From: Verrucomicrobiaceae bacterium
GTDB taxonomy: Bacteria > Verrucomicrobiota > Verrucomicrobiia > Opitutales > Intestinicryptomonadaceae
Assembly (NCBI GenBank): GCA_015061955.1
Contig: SUVO01000006.1
Coordinates: 62,001 to 126,000, forward strand
Direction of reading: 5' to 3'
DNA: 64,000 nt
Shown here: in pieces, positions 1-9,153 of the stretch
How positions within the stretch are numbered: the stretch's first letter is position 1
Layout of the letters: every line of letters starts with the position of its first letter
Program-made: the position numbers and the translations under genes
The notes under the pieces: model-generated
Told to the model about the DNA's origin: nothing
The model's database searches: none
Seen by the model: the letters and a program-made list of their open reading frames with translations, nothing else

Positions 1-41
1 CTTATTGAATTTTAGCATTTATAATACGTTAGGAGATTTTT

Positions 42-770
42 ATGGAGTACACTGTAGTATCGATGAAATGGGGCAAAAAATATGGTGCCGATTACGTAAA
101 TCGTCTGTATAATATGGTTAAACGTAATACCACATTGCCATTTAAATTTATTTGTTATACAGATGACGCAAACGGTCTTCTGCCTGAAATTCAAGCCCGA
201 CCTCTTCCTGAAATGGATTTGCCCGAAGGTCCTGAACGTGGCTGGCGAAAGTTGTCGTTATTCAAGAAAGACATTGATCTTTCTGGCAGAATTTTGTTTT
301 TAGACTTAGACACCGTAATTGTTCGAAATATTGACGATTATTTTACAATTGATGGCGATTTTATTTTAATTCGTCACTGGAAACCTTCAAAAACGCAAGG
401 TATTGGCGAGACTGGTGTGTATCGTTTTGAAGCTGGTGCACATGCCGACTTATACGAAAACTTTATGGCAAATATCGACGAAGTTAAAGCAAACTTCCGT
501 CATGAGCAAGCGTACGTTTGCGATGCGTTATCGCGTCAGAATAAACTTTCATTTTGGCCTTCAGAATGGATGCCAAGTTTTAAATACGATTGTATGCGTT
601 GGTTTATTCTTGGTTTATTCCTCGAGCCAAAGCTTCCAGAAAAAGCAAAAATGATTGTATTTCATGGTCATCCAATGCCTGAAGACGCTCTTAAAGGTAA
701 AATGCGTGGTTTTAAAAAATTGTTTAGGTTTGTTAAACCTGCAAAGTGGCTAAAAGATGCTTGGAGATAA
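42..770 (+). CDS. Glycosyltransferase-like protein (GT-A fold, GT8-like)
   Basis: 242-residue soluble protein that probably transfers a sugar from a nucleotide-sugar donor. What is visible is a GT8-like core: an FLDLD segment near residues 86-90 that supplies the DxD-type metal site, following a GWRKLSLF segment, and a late HGHP motif near residue 217. No signal peptide or membrane segment is seen, so it acts in the cytoplasm. The ATG is preceded by a GGAG Shine-Dalgarno site about 7 nt upstream and a TATAAT box at 20-25. A PIG-L deacetylase follows after 6 nt, so the pair is probably one operon for a surface glycan or glycolipid. The acceptor cannot be read from the sequence. Confidence 0.7.
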   Translation: MEYTVVSMKWGKKYGADYVNRLYNMVKRNTTLPFKFICYTDDANGLLPEIQARPLPEMDLPEGPERGWRKLSLFKKDIDLSGRILFLDLDTVIVRNIDDYFTIDGDFILIRHWKPSKTQGIGETGVYRFEAGAHADLYENFMANIDEVKANFRHEQAYVCDALSRQNKLSFWPSEWMPSFKYDCMRWFILGLFLEPKLPEKAKMIVFHGHPMPEDALKGKMRGFKKLFRFVKPAKWLKDAWR

Positions 771-776
771 TTTTTA

Positions 777-1463
777 ATGGCTAAAAAAATCTTAGTAATT
801 GCTCCACACAATGATGACGAAACAATCGGCGTAGGTGGTACAATAGCAAAGCATATTGCACAAGGCGATGATGTCTTTATTGCTACTTGTACTTCGATTG
901 ACGAAGGGCATCCGGTAATGAAGCCAAACAAATCAATCATCAGAGCCGAAACAATCAAGGCTATGGAGATTTTGGGTGTAAAACGTGAAAATATAATTTT
1001 TGCTGATCTTCCAAATGTGCTTGTTCCCGATACTGCCATGCACAAGGTCAACAAAGTTATTTTAGATATCGTAAAAAGCGTTGCTCCCGATGTTATGTAT
1101 GTTCCATTCTTGTACGACTTACACAAAGATCATCGCGATATCGTTTATGCTACGCAAGTTGCTGCTCGAACAGTAACCGAATTTGGCAGAAACATAAAAG
1201 AAATTTATATGTACGAAACATTGTCGGAAACACACTGGAATATAGATCATGTTGAAGGTGGTTTCTTGCCAAACGTTTATGTAGATATTCATGGCGAATA
1301 TTTGGAAAAAAAGTTAAAAGCTATTGAGGCGTATCAAAGTCAGCTGTATTTAGCACCTAATGCACGTTCGGTTGAAGCATTGCGTGCGTTAGCTGTATTT
1401 CGTGGGTCTATTGTTCATATGCATGCGGCTGAGGCCTTTATGCTTGTACGTCGTTTAGGATAA
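777..1463 (+). CDS. PIG-L/LmbE family deacetylase
   Basis: 228-residue member of the PIG-L (LmbE-like) family of zinc-dependent N-acetylglucosamine-type deacetylases. The N-terminal metal site reads APHNDDE at residues 9-15, the usual (A/P)HPDDE with Asn replacing Pro, followed by GVGGT. A second conserved block, DLHKDHRD, lies near residues 114-121 and would supply another metal-binding His. No export signal is seen. It starts 6 nt after the glycosyltransferase gene, so the two likely act in sequence on one glycan, for example transfer of an N-acetylated sugar followed by deacetylation. The substrate is unknown; family members also deacetylate bacillithiol precursors. Confidence 0.85.
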   Translation: MAKKILVIAPHNDDETIGVGGTIAKHIAQGDDVFIATCTSIDEGHPVMKPNKSIIRAETIKAMEILGVKRENIIFADLPNVLVPDTAMHKVNKVILDIVKSVAPDVMYVPFLYDLHKDHRDIVYATQVAARTVTEFGRNIKEIYMYETLSETHWNIDHVEGGFLPNVYVDIHGEYLEKKLKAIEAYQSQLYLAPNARSVEALRALAVFRGSIVHMHAAEAFMLVRRLG

Positions 1464-1482
1464 CAAAACAGTTTAATAAATT

Positions 1483-1514
1483 AAAAAAGAGTAGTTATAA
1501 CTACTCTTTTTTTA
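1483..1514. terminator. Bidirectional terminator between convergent genes
   Basis: A perfect 30-bp palindrome with arms AAAAAAGAGTAGTTA/TAACTACTCTTTTTT. It has a U-run on either strand, so it can end the PIG-L deacetylase transcript and, on the other strand, rlmN, whose stop codon lies at its edge. Confidence 0.85.
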
Positions 1515-2579
1515 TTCTTCTTTTGATTTTTTTAAAGCAAGTTGTCCACAGGCAGCATCAATACCAGAGCCTTTTTCTCTGCGCAAGGTAAACGATATGC
1601 CAGCTTTTTCTAAAATCGATGCAAACGCTTTTCTTCTCGAGGCATCGCTACGTTTCCAAGGTAATCCTTCAACTGAATTGTATGGTATTAAATTTACATG
1701 GGCGTGCAATGTTTTAGCTATATTTACCAAGAGCGATGCTTGTTCAAACGAATCGTTTACTTGATGAATTAAAATATATTCAAGGGTAATCATTCTTCCA
1801 CACACGTTTGCAAATTCTTTTGCCGAGTTTATAACTTCCTTTAATGGAAATTTTTTGTTGATAGGCATTATTTGTGTGCGTACTTCATCTGTTGCTCCAT
1901 GTAGCGATATTGCTAACCGGAAGGGAAATTTTATTTTTGCAAGTTCCTTAATTTTGTCGGCAAGACCACATGTTGATACTGTTATTCTTCGTGCGCCAAA
2001 GGCGAATTTATCTGAAGCATTTAGTGTGTTTAATGCCAACATTAAATTGTTGAAGTTCGCAAGTGGTTCACCCATTCCCATTACTACTATATTTTCAAAT
2101 TCAAATTTTCTTTCGCGTTTATTTCCTGAAATTGTTTCGCATACAAATGGTAATGCTTGCGACAATATCTCGTTTGCTGTTAGGTTTCGTATAAAACCAC
2201 GCATTGCCGATGCACAGAATTTACAACCACTTGCACAACCTACTTGGGTACTCATACATAGCGTTTTGCGTATGTTGCCATCTTCTGAAGGGGCTTTTAG
2301 CATAACGGCTTCAACAAAGTTTCCGTCTTGAAGTTTAAAAAGGTATTTCTTTGTGTCGTCTTGTGAACTTTTATTACCAACTAATTCAGCCGATACAAAT
2401 TGAAAATTATTTTGAACAAATTCTTTTAATTTTGAATTTATCGAAGGAAAATTTTGAGGTTGAAAAATTTTATTTTTGTAGACTGCTTCAAAAATTTGTT
2501 TTGCACGAAACTTCTCGAAGCCATTTTTAACCAAAATGTCTTGTAGCTCTATCAACGATAACTCAAAGAAGTGTTGCAT
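1512..2579 (-). CDS. rlmN: Dual-specificity rRNA/tRNA (adenine-C2)-methyltransferase RlmN
   Basis: 355-residue radical-SAM enzyme that methylates C2 of A2503 in 23S rRNA and A37 in some tRNAs. The [4Fe-4S] motif CxxxCxxC is at Cys115, Cys119 and Cys122, and the SAM-binding GMGEP motif follows in the middle of the protein. The C-terminal DAACGQL segment supplies the methyl-carrying cysteine. Length is normal for the family. Its ATG overlaps the stop of the upstream 81-residue gene (TAATG), so translation is probably coupled. It reads towards a convergent terminator. Confidence 0.97.
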   Translation of the reverse strand: MQHFFELSLIELQDILVKNGFEKFRAKQIFEAVYKNKIFQPQNFPSINSKLKEFVQNNFQFVSAELVGNKSSQDDTKKYLFKLQDGNFVEAVMLKAPSEDGNIRKTLCMSTQVGCASGCKFCASAMRGFIRNLTANEILSQALPFVCETISGNKRERKFEFENIVVMGMGEPLANFNNLMLALNTLNASDKFAFGARRITVSTCGLADKIKELAKIKFPFRLAISLHGATDEVRTQIMPINKKFPLKEVINSAKEFANVCGRMITLEYILIHQVNDSFEQASLLVNIAKTLHAHVNLIPYNSVEGLPWKRSDASRRKAFASILEKAGISFTLRREKGSGIDAACGQLALKKSKEE

Positions 2580-2824
2580 TATTCTGTTTTACTTAAGAAT
2601 TTTGAATTTATAAAGAGTCTGCCCTTATATGTCCACTTGTATGTTTTAGTTTTATCGGAACGATACACTTGGATTTTTTCAAAAGTTATTTTATGATTTG
2701 TTCCAGAGATATCGGCAGTAAATGATGTTTCATCTGTTTTTGTAGGGTCGGGTAGTTGCGAAGATGCTTCTTCAACTTGCGATAACATTGGTATAAATTT
2801 TATTTTGTTTTCAGAGGAACTCAT
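2579..2824 (-). CDS. Small hypothetical protein
   Basis: 81-residue soluble protein of no recognised family. It has a polar, serine-rich N-terminus (SSSENK, SSQLPDPTKTDE), then an alternating pattern ending in KTYKWTYKGRLFIN that suggests a small beta-sheet domain. No signal peptide or cysteines. Its stop overlaps the rlmN start by one base, and its ATG lies 4 nt after the stop of the upstream CorC-type gene, which places it in the middle of a three-gene minus-strand operon. The tight spacing is the main reason to regard it as real. Confidence 0.6.
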   Translation of the reverse strand: MSSSENKIKFIPMLSQVEEASSQLPDPTKTDETSFTADISGTNHKITFEKIQVYRSDKTKTYKWTYKGRLFINSKFLSKTE

Positions 2825-2828
2825 ATTA

Positions 2829-3863
2829 TTACTTTTTTGAATTTCGTTTTTTTCTGGCTAATTCACGCATATCAACTGCCATATCGTCGTTATCAAAAAT
2901 TTCCGAACCAAGCAGATGTTCAAAAATATCTTCTAAACTAACTACACCTGTAAGCGATGAAAATTCATCAACAACAATGCCAACTTGTTGATGACGTTTT
3001 ATAAATTGTTTCAAAACGGCTAACGCACTGCCATTTTCTGGAATATACATTGCTGGGGTTGCAATTTTTTCCAAAGTTACAGAACCTCTATTTTCTGCGA
3101 TTGCCGTTAGAATTTCTCTTCTACGCACAATACCTATTATATTGTCGATAGAATCGTTATAGACGGGTATTCTTGAAAATTTCAAGCCACCTTGCATCTT
3201 GAAAGCTTCTTCAGCTGTTAGCGATGCTTCAAGCCCATAAACTACTGTTCTTGGTGTCATTATTTCGGCAATAGTTATGTCGTCTAATGATAATGAATTT
3301 GTTATTAAATCGCGTTCTTGTAAGGATAGGCTACCATCTTTCTGACTTTTTTGAGCCAAAAGGATAATTTCATCGCTACTTGTTGTGTGGTTTTTGCGTT
3401 TTGGTAAAACTTTTGTTATTATCCAAGATGCCAATTTTGATATTGGCGCCATTGCTATGCACAACCAGTACAACGGATAAACTATATATTTCTGCAGATT
3501 TTTTCTGTATATTATGCCAATATTTTTTGGTAGAATTTCGGAAAAGAACAAAATCGATATTGTCATGATAGCTGGAAATACATACATAGCTACAAATTCA
3601 TCTTCGATAATTTCTGAACACATAGAGCCAGCAAGTGTAGCACCAAAAGTGTTTGCTATTGTATTTGATGTAAGTATTGACGACGTTGTTTTATCAATGT
3701 TATTTATTAGGTTTTCTAAAAGTACTCCTCTGTTTTTTGAAATTTTTTTCAACGATTCGATTTCGATCGGAGTAGTTCCTAATACGATAGCTTCAAACAT
3801 TGAGCATATTGATGATATTAGTATTGTAAGTATAACCGTTATAATTAGACCAAAGTATTCCAT
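2829..3863 (-). CDS. CNNM/CorC (DUF21-CBS) membrane protein, hemolysin C-like
   Basis: 344-residue membrane protein of the CNNM/CorC (formerly TlyC-hemolysin) family, members of which export Mg2+ or bind adenine nucleotides. Roughly residues 1-160 form the DUF21 transmembrane domain (four hydrophobic stretches), followed by a CBS pair around residues 195-315 that starts at the typical IMTPRT motif. The usual C-terminal CorC/HlyC domain is missing or reduced to a short polar, lysine-rich tail (RELARKKRNSKK), so this is a short member. It leads the operon that runs into the 81-residue gene and rlmN. Confidence 0.85.
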   Translation of the reverse strand: MEYFGLIITVILTILISSICSMFEAIVLGTTPIEIESLKKISKNRGVLLENLINNIDKTTSSILTSNTIANTFGATLAGSMCSEIIEDEFVAMYVFPAIMTISILFFSEILPKNIGIIYRKNLQKYIVYPLYWLCIAMAPISKLASWIITKVLPKRKNHTTSSDEIILLAQKSQKDGSLSLQERDLITNSLSLDDITIAEIMTPRTVVYGLEASLTAEEAFKMQGGLKFSRIPVYNDSIDNIIGIVRRREILTAIAENRGSVTLEKIATPAMYIPENGSALAVLKQFIKRHQQVGIVVDEFSSLTGVVSLEDIFEHLLGSEIFDNDDMAVDMRELARKKRNSKK

Positions 3864-3910
3864 ATTTAAACAACAATAATTATTACAGAAAAAAATCTGT
3901 TCGCAACAAT

Positions 3911-4225
3911 TTATTTACAAGTATCGTTTACCCATTTTGCGTATTCGTTCGAAGCATTGACTTGTATAGTTATAAATTCTGGGCATTCGTATGGATGAAG
4001 GATTTTAAGCTTTTTTTCTAATTTTTCTATCGAGTTTATTGACGTTTTAAAGATTAACGGAATTTCGTTTTCAGAATACTGCTTGTTTTTCCAAATATAA
4101 GTAGAAGTTATAGTATTACCAATTTGGGCACATGCTACCAACCCAGCCGACACTAATTCTTTGGCAATTCGTTGCGCATCTTCTAAATTGGGGCATGTTG
4201 TTGAAACTATGTATATCTTATTCAT
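3911..4225 (-). CDS. cutA: Divalent-cation tolerance protein CutA
   Basis: 104-residue CutA1-type protein, a small trimeric cytoplasmic protein linked to copper and other divalent-cation tolerance. The family pattern is complete: an N-terminal strand leading into TTCPNLEDAQRIAKELV, the GLVACAQIG segment, a TYIWKNK strand and the late HPYECPEF motif. Length matches the family. It lies 47 nt upstream of the CorC-type gene on the same strand and may be co-transcribed, which would group two genes concerned with divalent metals. Confidence 0.93.
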   Translation of the reverse strand: MNKIYIVSTTCPNLEDAQRIAKELVSAGLVACAQIGNTITSTYIWKNKQYSENEIPLIFKTSINSIEKLEKKLKILHPYECPEFITIQVNASNEYAKWVNDTCK

Positions 4226-4408
4226 CTTTTATTTTTCTGATATAAAACAAAAATGGCTTGACCTTCAACTGTTTTTTTATGAATATTGTAAATGAAAAGA
4301 CGGTGATTTTTCTTGAAAAATTGTCTAAGAAAAAAAGGTTATTTGTTTCTTGTAATTTTTCATCGAAAGATTTTACCTAAAAACCAACTTAAAATAAGGA
4401 AAAATAAT

Positions 4409-5800
4409 ATGCAAACTCGTAGAAAATTTATAAAATCGGCTGCCGCATTGGGTGGTTTGATGTTCTTGCCATCGGCTGCAACAGCTCGTGTTAAAGGTGC
4501 AAATGAAAGAATGAATATAGCCCTCATTGGTGCTGGTGGTATGGGTGCTGCTGTTTTTGGTTATGTAAAAGGACAAAAAAATGTTAACATAACAGCTTTG
4601 TGCGACGTTGATACAGTTCGTGCAGCTAAGGGATTGAAAGCTAATCCATATTTGCCTTTCTTCAAAGATTATCGCGTTATGCTCGATAGACTTGATAGAG
4701 ATATCGATGGCGTATGTGTTTCAACTCCTGACCATATGCACTATGCACAATCGGCTTGGGCTATTGCAAAGGGTAAACACGTTTTCTGTCAGAAACCACT
4801 TACTCGTACAATCTGGGAAGCTGAAGAATTGAAGCGTTTGGCAGCTGAAGCTGGTGTGTTTACACAAATGGGTAACCAAGGTCATACAAACGAAGGTTGG
4901 CGTTTGGTAAGAGAATGGTACGAAGCTGGTATCATTGGTGAAATTGAAGACATTTATGTATGGACAAATCGTCCAATTTGGCCACAGGGCGACTTGAAAA
5001 TGCCAGTTGGTGAAAAAGTTCCAGAAACTTTAGATTATAAGAATTGGCTTGGTGTTGCACCATATCAACCATATAGCCATGAAATCGTTCCATTTAAATG
5101 GCGTGGTATGCGTAATTATGGTACGGGTGCATGTGGCGATATGGCTTGTCACTTCCTCGATGTTCCATATTCAGCATTCGATTTAGGTTTCCCATACGAA
5201 GTTGTTGCAAATTCAACTCCATTCAACGATTACAGTTGGCCATCGCAGTCGTCGGCTTTGATGAAGTTCAATAATAAGTGTGGTGTTGGTGGTAAGATTC
5301 GTTTGCACTGGTACGATGGTGGTAGAAAGCCAAAAGCTATCAAGGGTGTTGACGAGGCATTCCTCAAAGATAAACGCAATGCAAACTGCACATTTATTGT
5401 TGGTACAAAATGCACAGTTCACACAAACGAATATGGTGCTCCAGCTGCAACATACGTTTATCCAAAGCAAAAAATGCGTGAAATGCTCATATCTGCAAAG
5501 AAGGCTGGCAAAACAACTATTGCAGAACAAAAGTACGAACGTAGTACAAACCCAGGAAATCCAGTTATGGAGTGGGTCAATGCATGTATTGCAGGTAAAA
5601 ATCCACAAGGTAATTTCTCGTATGCAGCTCCATTTACAGAAATGTGCTTGTTGAACATGATTGCAATTAACTTCCCTAATCAGCCATTGCATTATGTTCC
5701 TTCTAAGATGAAGTTTGCAAATTGTCCTGAAGCCGACAAGTACGTTCGTAGTTTGTACGATTTCAATCAAGAATACTTGCCTAAGAAGATTACATTCTAA
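4409..5800 (+). CDS. Tat-exported Gfo/Idh/MocA family oxidoreductase
   Basis: 463-residue NAD(P)-dependent oxidoreductase-fold protein with an N-terminal Tat signal (MQTRRKFIKSAAALGG). The Rossmann motif is ALIGAGGMG near residues 33-41, and the family lysine sits in CQKPLTR near residue 130. The start was placed at 4409 because the RR motif follows immediately and TAAGGA lies 8 nt upstream; an earlier in-frame start would add 32 residues ahead of the Tat signal. Such proteins are numerous in PVC bacteria and usually act on sugars or cyclitols outside the cytoplasm. The substrate is not deducible. A terminator follows. Confidence 0.88.
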   Translation: MQTRRKFIKSAAALGGLMFLPSAATARVKGANERMNIALIGAGGMGAAVFGYVKGQKNVNITALCDVDTVRAAKGLKANPYLPFFKDYRVMLDRLDRDIDGVCVSTPDHMHYAQSAWAIAKGKHVFCQKPLTRTIWEAEELKRLAAEAGVFTQMGNQGHTNEGWRLVREWYEAGIIGEIEDIYVWTNRPIWPQGDLKMPVGEKVPETLDYKNWLGVAPYQPYSHEIVPFKWRGMRNYGTGACGDMACHFLDVPYSAFDLGFPYEVVANSTPFNDYSWPSQSSALMKFNNKCGVGGKIRLHWYDGGRKPKAIKGVDEAFLKDKRNANCTFIVGTKCTVHTNEYGAPAATYVYPKQKMREMLISAKKAGKTTIAEQKYERSTNPGNPVMEWVNACIAGKNPQGNFSYAAPFTEMCLLNMIAINFPNQPLHYVPSKMKFANCPEADKYVRSLYDFNQEYLPKKITF

Positions 5801-5824
5801 TTGAAATAATATATTTTTTATAAG

Positions 5825-5856
5825 AGAGCATTCTAATTTGAATGCTCTTTTTTTTT
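5825..5856 (+). terminator. Rho-independent terminator
   Basis: Arms AGAGCATTC and GAATGCTCT around a 6-nt loop, followed by a run of nine T. It ends the Tat-oxidoreductase transcript ahead of rubrerythrin. Confidence 0.88.
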
Positions 5857-5930
5857 GCAAAATTAACTTTGTAAAAGAAAAAGCTTATTGTTTTTCAAAA
5901 AAAATCGATTTCATTTTTTGAAAGGTTTTT

Positions 5931-6470
5931 ATGAAATTGAAAGGATCAAAAACAGAAAAATGTTTAATGGAAGCTTTTGCAGGCGAGTCTATGGCAACAA
6001 ATAAATATGCTTATTATGCGTCGCAAGCAAAGAAAGATGGTTATAATCAGATATCGGCAATATTTGAAGAAACATCGCTAAATGAACGTGAACACGCTAA
6101 GCTTTGGTTTAAATTGTTGCATGGTGGTCAAGTGCCTGATACCTTTGAAAATTTAATAGACGCCGCAGGTGGCGAGAATTATGAGTGGACAACTATGTAT
6201 GCAAACTTTGCAAAAATTGCACGTGAAGAGGGTTTTACCGATATTGCACGTCAGTTTGAAATGGTTGCAGGTGTAGAAAAAGTGCACGAGGCTCGTTATC
6301 TAAAACTTGCCGACAATGTGAAAAATAGTTTGGTGTTTAAACGCGAACAAAAACAAGTATGGCAGTGTGGAAATTGTGGGTATATAACTTCGGCTAAGGG
6401 AGCTCCAGAAATTTGTCCGGTGTGTAAACATCCTAAGGCATTTTTCTATATTCGACCAGAAAATTTTTAA
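5931..6470 (+). CDS. rbr: Rubrerythrin
   Basis: 179-residue non-haem iron protein that reduces hydrogen peroxide with electrons from rubredoxin-type donors, typical of anaerobes. The ferritin-like domain fills residues 1-135 with di-iron ligands Glu19, Glu52, His55 and Glu116/His119 in ExxH motifs. The C-terminal rubredoxin-like domain has CGNC at 146-149 and CPVC at 162-165. Length is normal. GAAAGG lies about 5 nt before the ATG. It stands alone between a terminator and the next gene. Together with a glycyl-radical-enzyme homologue at the end of the window it supports an anaerobic lifestyle. Confidence 0.96.
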   Translation: MKLKGSKTEKCLMEAFAGESMATNKYAYYASQAKKDGYNQISAIFEETSLNEREHAKLWFKLLHGGQVPDTFENLIDAAGGENYEWTTMYANFAKIAREEGFTDIARQFEMVAGVEKVHEARYLKLADNVKNSLVFKREQKQVWQCGNCGYITSAKGAPEICPVCKHPKAFFYIRPENF

Positions 6471-6578
6471 TGAAATTTTTATAAAGTTAGAAGTTAAACA
6501 TAGTAATATTTTCTTTACAAAAGGTCAGTTATGTTTATGCTTTCTTTTCGATAAGCTTTTAACTGAACTATATTATTT

Positions 6579-7748
6579 ATGAATAAGAAAATATTACTAT
6601 CTATATTATCGTTGGCAAGTGTGTCGGCATTCAGTGCTGATTATTTTGTATCGTATCAAGGTGGAGTGTGGAGCAAGCCTTCAACGTGGGCGAAAAACGC
6701 AGTCCCCAATTCCTCTGTTTCGCTGAGAATGGCCGAAACATCGGGTAATCTCGAAGTTGATGGCGATAGAGTTGTGGCTAATTGGAGCGTGTGGGGAAAA
6801 CATCAAAATATCCATATTCTCAATGGTGCAAGTTTAACACTTGGTTCGTATGGTTTAAATCAACAAACTGTGTCGATGTGTGTGTCGGGCGAAGGATTTT
6901 TGAAATTCGCTAAAAACACAATGGTTGCCTATGGTGGCGATGGTGGTTCGTTGAATTTGGTAGGTAATACAATCTGCAATAAAATTACTTTTGATAACAG
7001 CAGAAAATTGTTGAAAAATATAACAATCTCAACACGTCAACCAATCGATAGAATTTTCAAGACAACGCTAAAAGATAATGGTCGTTATCATGATTTTTCG
7101 TTGTATGGCTTGAAAGGTGTAAATACAAAAGTTCGCTTTATGGGTAATACTACAATTGGTGATATCGACATCAATAACAATGCTCATTTGGTGATAAATA
7201 CTGCACGTTTGTTTATGTCTGGTCAGTATGGTAAAATAGAAGTAAATAATTCTACTTTAGAACTCATCAGAAAAGGTCCTCAGTATTTTATATCGTCTAA
7301 GGTACGCTTGAATGGAGATTCAAAGTTGGTGTTGTCGAATAATCCTTACGAAAATTTTGTTAATGTTTTGTTCAATAGTGGCAACACTAATACAGTGGAA
7401 ATAAAAGATGCTTCTGAATTTAGAGGTTTCTGTTTCTATGCTCCTAATAACAAATCTGTTAAGACTCTCAAGATTGTGTTGCCAAAAAAGGCACCAGCAA
7501 ATGCTTTGAAATTGCATACAATGGTATTTAATCCTAAGTCGAAAATGTGTATGAGCGATTGTTCGCTTACAAAAGGTGGCAATGGTCAGAAAGTTGATAA
7601 TTTATACATCGAGTTTGTGAACTTTAAAAATGGTGTAGTAAAATTAGACAAAGGCTTGGCTACTCCAGCAGATTACGCAAAAATCAAGGCAAAAGGTTGG
7701 AAAGATTTTCGTTTAGAAAAAGGATATTTAACAGCTACAAAACAATAA
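6579..7748 (+). CDS. Secreted beta-rich protein of unknown function
   Basis: 389-residue protein with a clear signal peptide (MNKKILLSILSLASVSAFS, cleavage before ADYF). The mature start, YQGGVWSKPSTWAKNAVPN, followed by many short strand-like segments rich in Asn, Gly and Val (ILNGASLTLGSYG, DIDINNNAHLVI), resembles the beta-solenoid passenger regions of autotransporter-like and PEP-CTERM proteins. It has no PEP-CTERM tail and no C-terminal beta-barrel, so it is probably periplasmic or released. It resembles the passenger regions of the PEP-CTERM proteins at 51.8-59.8 kb. A terminator follows. Confidence 0.6.
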   Translation: MNKKILLSILSLASVSAFSADYFVSYQGGVWSKPSTWAKNAVPNSSVSLRMAETSGNLEVDGDRVVANWSVWGKHQNIHILNGASLTLGSYGLNQQTVSMCVSGEGFLKFAKNTMVAYGGDGGSLNLVGNTICNKITFDNSRKLLKNITISTRQPIDRIFKTTLKDNGRYHDFSLYGLKGVNTKVRFMGNTTIGDIDINNNAHLVINTARLFMSGQYGKIEVNNSTLELIRKGPQYFISSKVRLNGDSKLVLSNNPYENFVNVLFNSGNTNTVEIKDASEFRGFCFYAPNNKSVKTLKIVLPKKAPANALKLHTMVFNPKSKMCMSDCSLTKGGNGQKVDNLYIEFVNFKNGVVKLDKGLATPADYAKIKAKGWKDFRLEKGYLTATKQ

Positions 7749-7770
7749 ATAAAAATTCTAATTGAAAACC

Positions 7771-7801
7771 AAAAAGAGCAAACAATCGTTTGCTCTTTTT
7801 T
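7771..7801. terminator. Bidirectional terminator
   Basis: Arms AAAAAGAGCAAAC and GTTTGCTCTTTTT around an AATC loop. It lies between convergent genes and carries U-runs on both strands. Confidence 0.88.
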
Positions 7802-7832
7802 GCTTTATAGATACTTATTGTGTGAGCTTTTA

Positions 7833-9152
7833 TTAGTAAAGTTTTTTACCATCTAATAATTTTTTCAACTGTGTTTGAGGTTCTGGTTTATTACCTAAAA
7901 GTGGCTCAATTACTTTCATTGATTCCTCAGGCAAGTCTTTGTTTTCGATAGCCCACACGCAGTATTGATCTACTCTATCGCAAATGTTGGCATTTCGCAA
8001 AAGAGATTTTATAGATAAAATATGAAGCATTCCCATTGTAAATTGATTTGTTTCTTTTTGCGTTTTTGGACGACGTTTTTGTTTTATGAATTGTTCTACA
8101 ATATCGGCTTCTTTGCTGTTTATTAGCAAATTCATTATTCTGCGAATTGGTTTATAATTGCCATTTGCGTAGAATTCGCCCCAAAGCATATCAATTTGAG
8201 CTGGTGCTAAAACTTTGTCCCAATGTTCGTAGGGATTAGGAATATTTGCTTTTTGAAGATTGCGTTGGTATTTTATTTCGATTTTGCTCAAGAGTTTTTC
8301 ATCTATTGGTTTTTTACCCAAAATACGCATTAGTAAAATTGCTTTTGATTTTTCATCAGGCTTTAGATTACTGAAATTTTTTGAGATTTCATCTACGAGA
8401 AAATCATAGTGTAAAAATCCAGCCTTAAAGAACCCCAACATCATAAAGTTTAACTGATACGGAGCATTACGTTTAAGCAAATTTAGTTTTTTAGAAAAGA
8501 ACATAGAGTACAATAACTCGGCAGATGGTTTTAAATGAAATGTATAAAATGCTTTGTCGAGTATGTCGTCTGAGTCAATAGGCGTTGGGGCAACCCAATC
8601 AATTATTTCAACTTTTGTTGTATTTGATACATTCTTTTTTGCAATTTCATCTAAAACTGCAATCGTGAAATAGTAGACACCTTTTTGGTATTGTGAATCT
8701 AATTTGATATCGATTATATCGGGACAAGCGAGGATATCGTACAATGTTTTTTTTGCACCTTCGTACGATGCTGAATCTACTATTGTCAGATTTTTTCCGT
8801 CAGGGGCTGTAGCCGTTATTGTATACTTGATTTTGAATTTTCCATCTTTAATCGAGGCATTTCGCACTAATGGAAAGAGCGAAAACTTTTCACCAAAACG
8901 TACTTTGTTTACTGACGTTAGTTGTGGAATTGCGTCTTTAGGCATTTTGTGCCAAGCGTCCATATCGGCATCAATGGTCGATGCAATTATTTGGGTGTCG
9001 AATTGTTTGTTTTCGTTTTTATCGAGTTTATTATCTAAAATAAACTGAGTATGTGGCGTTATATTTACCTCGGGCTTTACCTGTTGGGCTTGCAACGATA
9101 TTGTGAAAATCGTTGCAAGTAAAATTGTGGTAATTCTTTTTAATTTTGTCAT
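7833..9152 (-). CDS. Secreted hypothetical protein
   Basis: 439-residue protein with an N-terminal signal peptide (hydrophobic stretch then SLQAQQ). No family is recognised. The first half looks like an Ig-like or beta-sandwich region (KFKIKYTITATAPDGKNLTI, then QKGVYYFTIAVLDE), and the second half is largely helical with repeated Lys/Leu-rich segments. No lipobox or transmembrane anchor follows the signal. It lies 1 nt downstream of the nucleotidyltransferase gene on the same strand, so it is the last gene of the minus-strand run with ruvC and a Gfo/Idh protein, although no functional link is evident. Confidence 0.6.
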   Translation of the reverse strand: MTKLKRITTILLATIFTISLQAQQVKPEVNITPHTQFILDNKLDKNENKQFDTQIIASTIDADMDAWHKMPKDAIPQLTSVNKVRFGEKFSLFPLVRNASIKDGKFKIKYTITATAPDGKNLTIVDSASYEGAKKTLYDILACPDIIDIKLDSQYQKGVYYFTIAVLDEIAKKNVSNTTKVEIIDWVAPTPIDSDDILDKAFYTFHLKPSAELLYSMFFSKKLNLLKRNAPYQLNFMMLGFFKAGFLHYDFLVDEISKNFSNLKPDEKSKAILLMRILGKKPIDEKLLSKIEIKYQRNLQKANIPNPYEHWDKVLAPAQIDMLWGEFYANGNYKPIRRIMNLLINSKEADIVEQFIKQKRRPKTQKETNQFTMGMLHILSIKSLLRNANICDRVDQYCVWAIENKDLPEESMKVIEPLLGNKPEPQTQLKKLLDGKKLY

Positions 9153-9153
9153 T

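Noticed and set aside
5213-5860. 215-codon frame on the minus strand
   Set aside because: It is antisense to the clear Tat-oxidoreductase gene and its terminator, with Cys-rich, non-protein-like composition.
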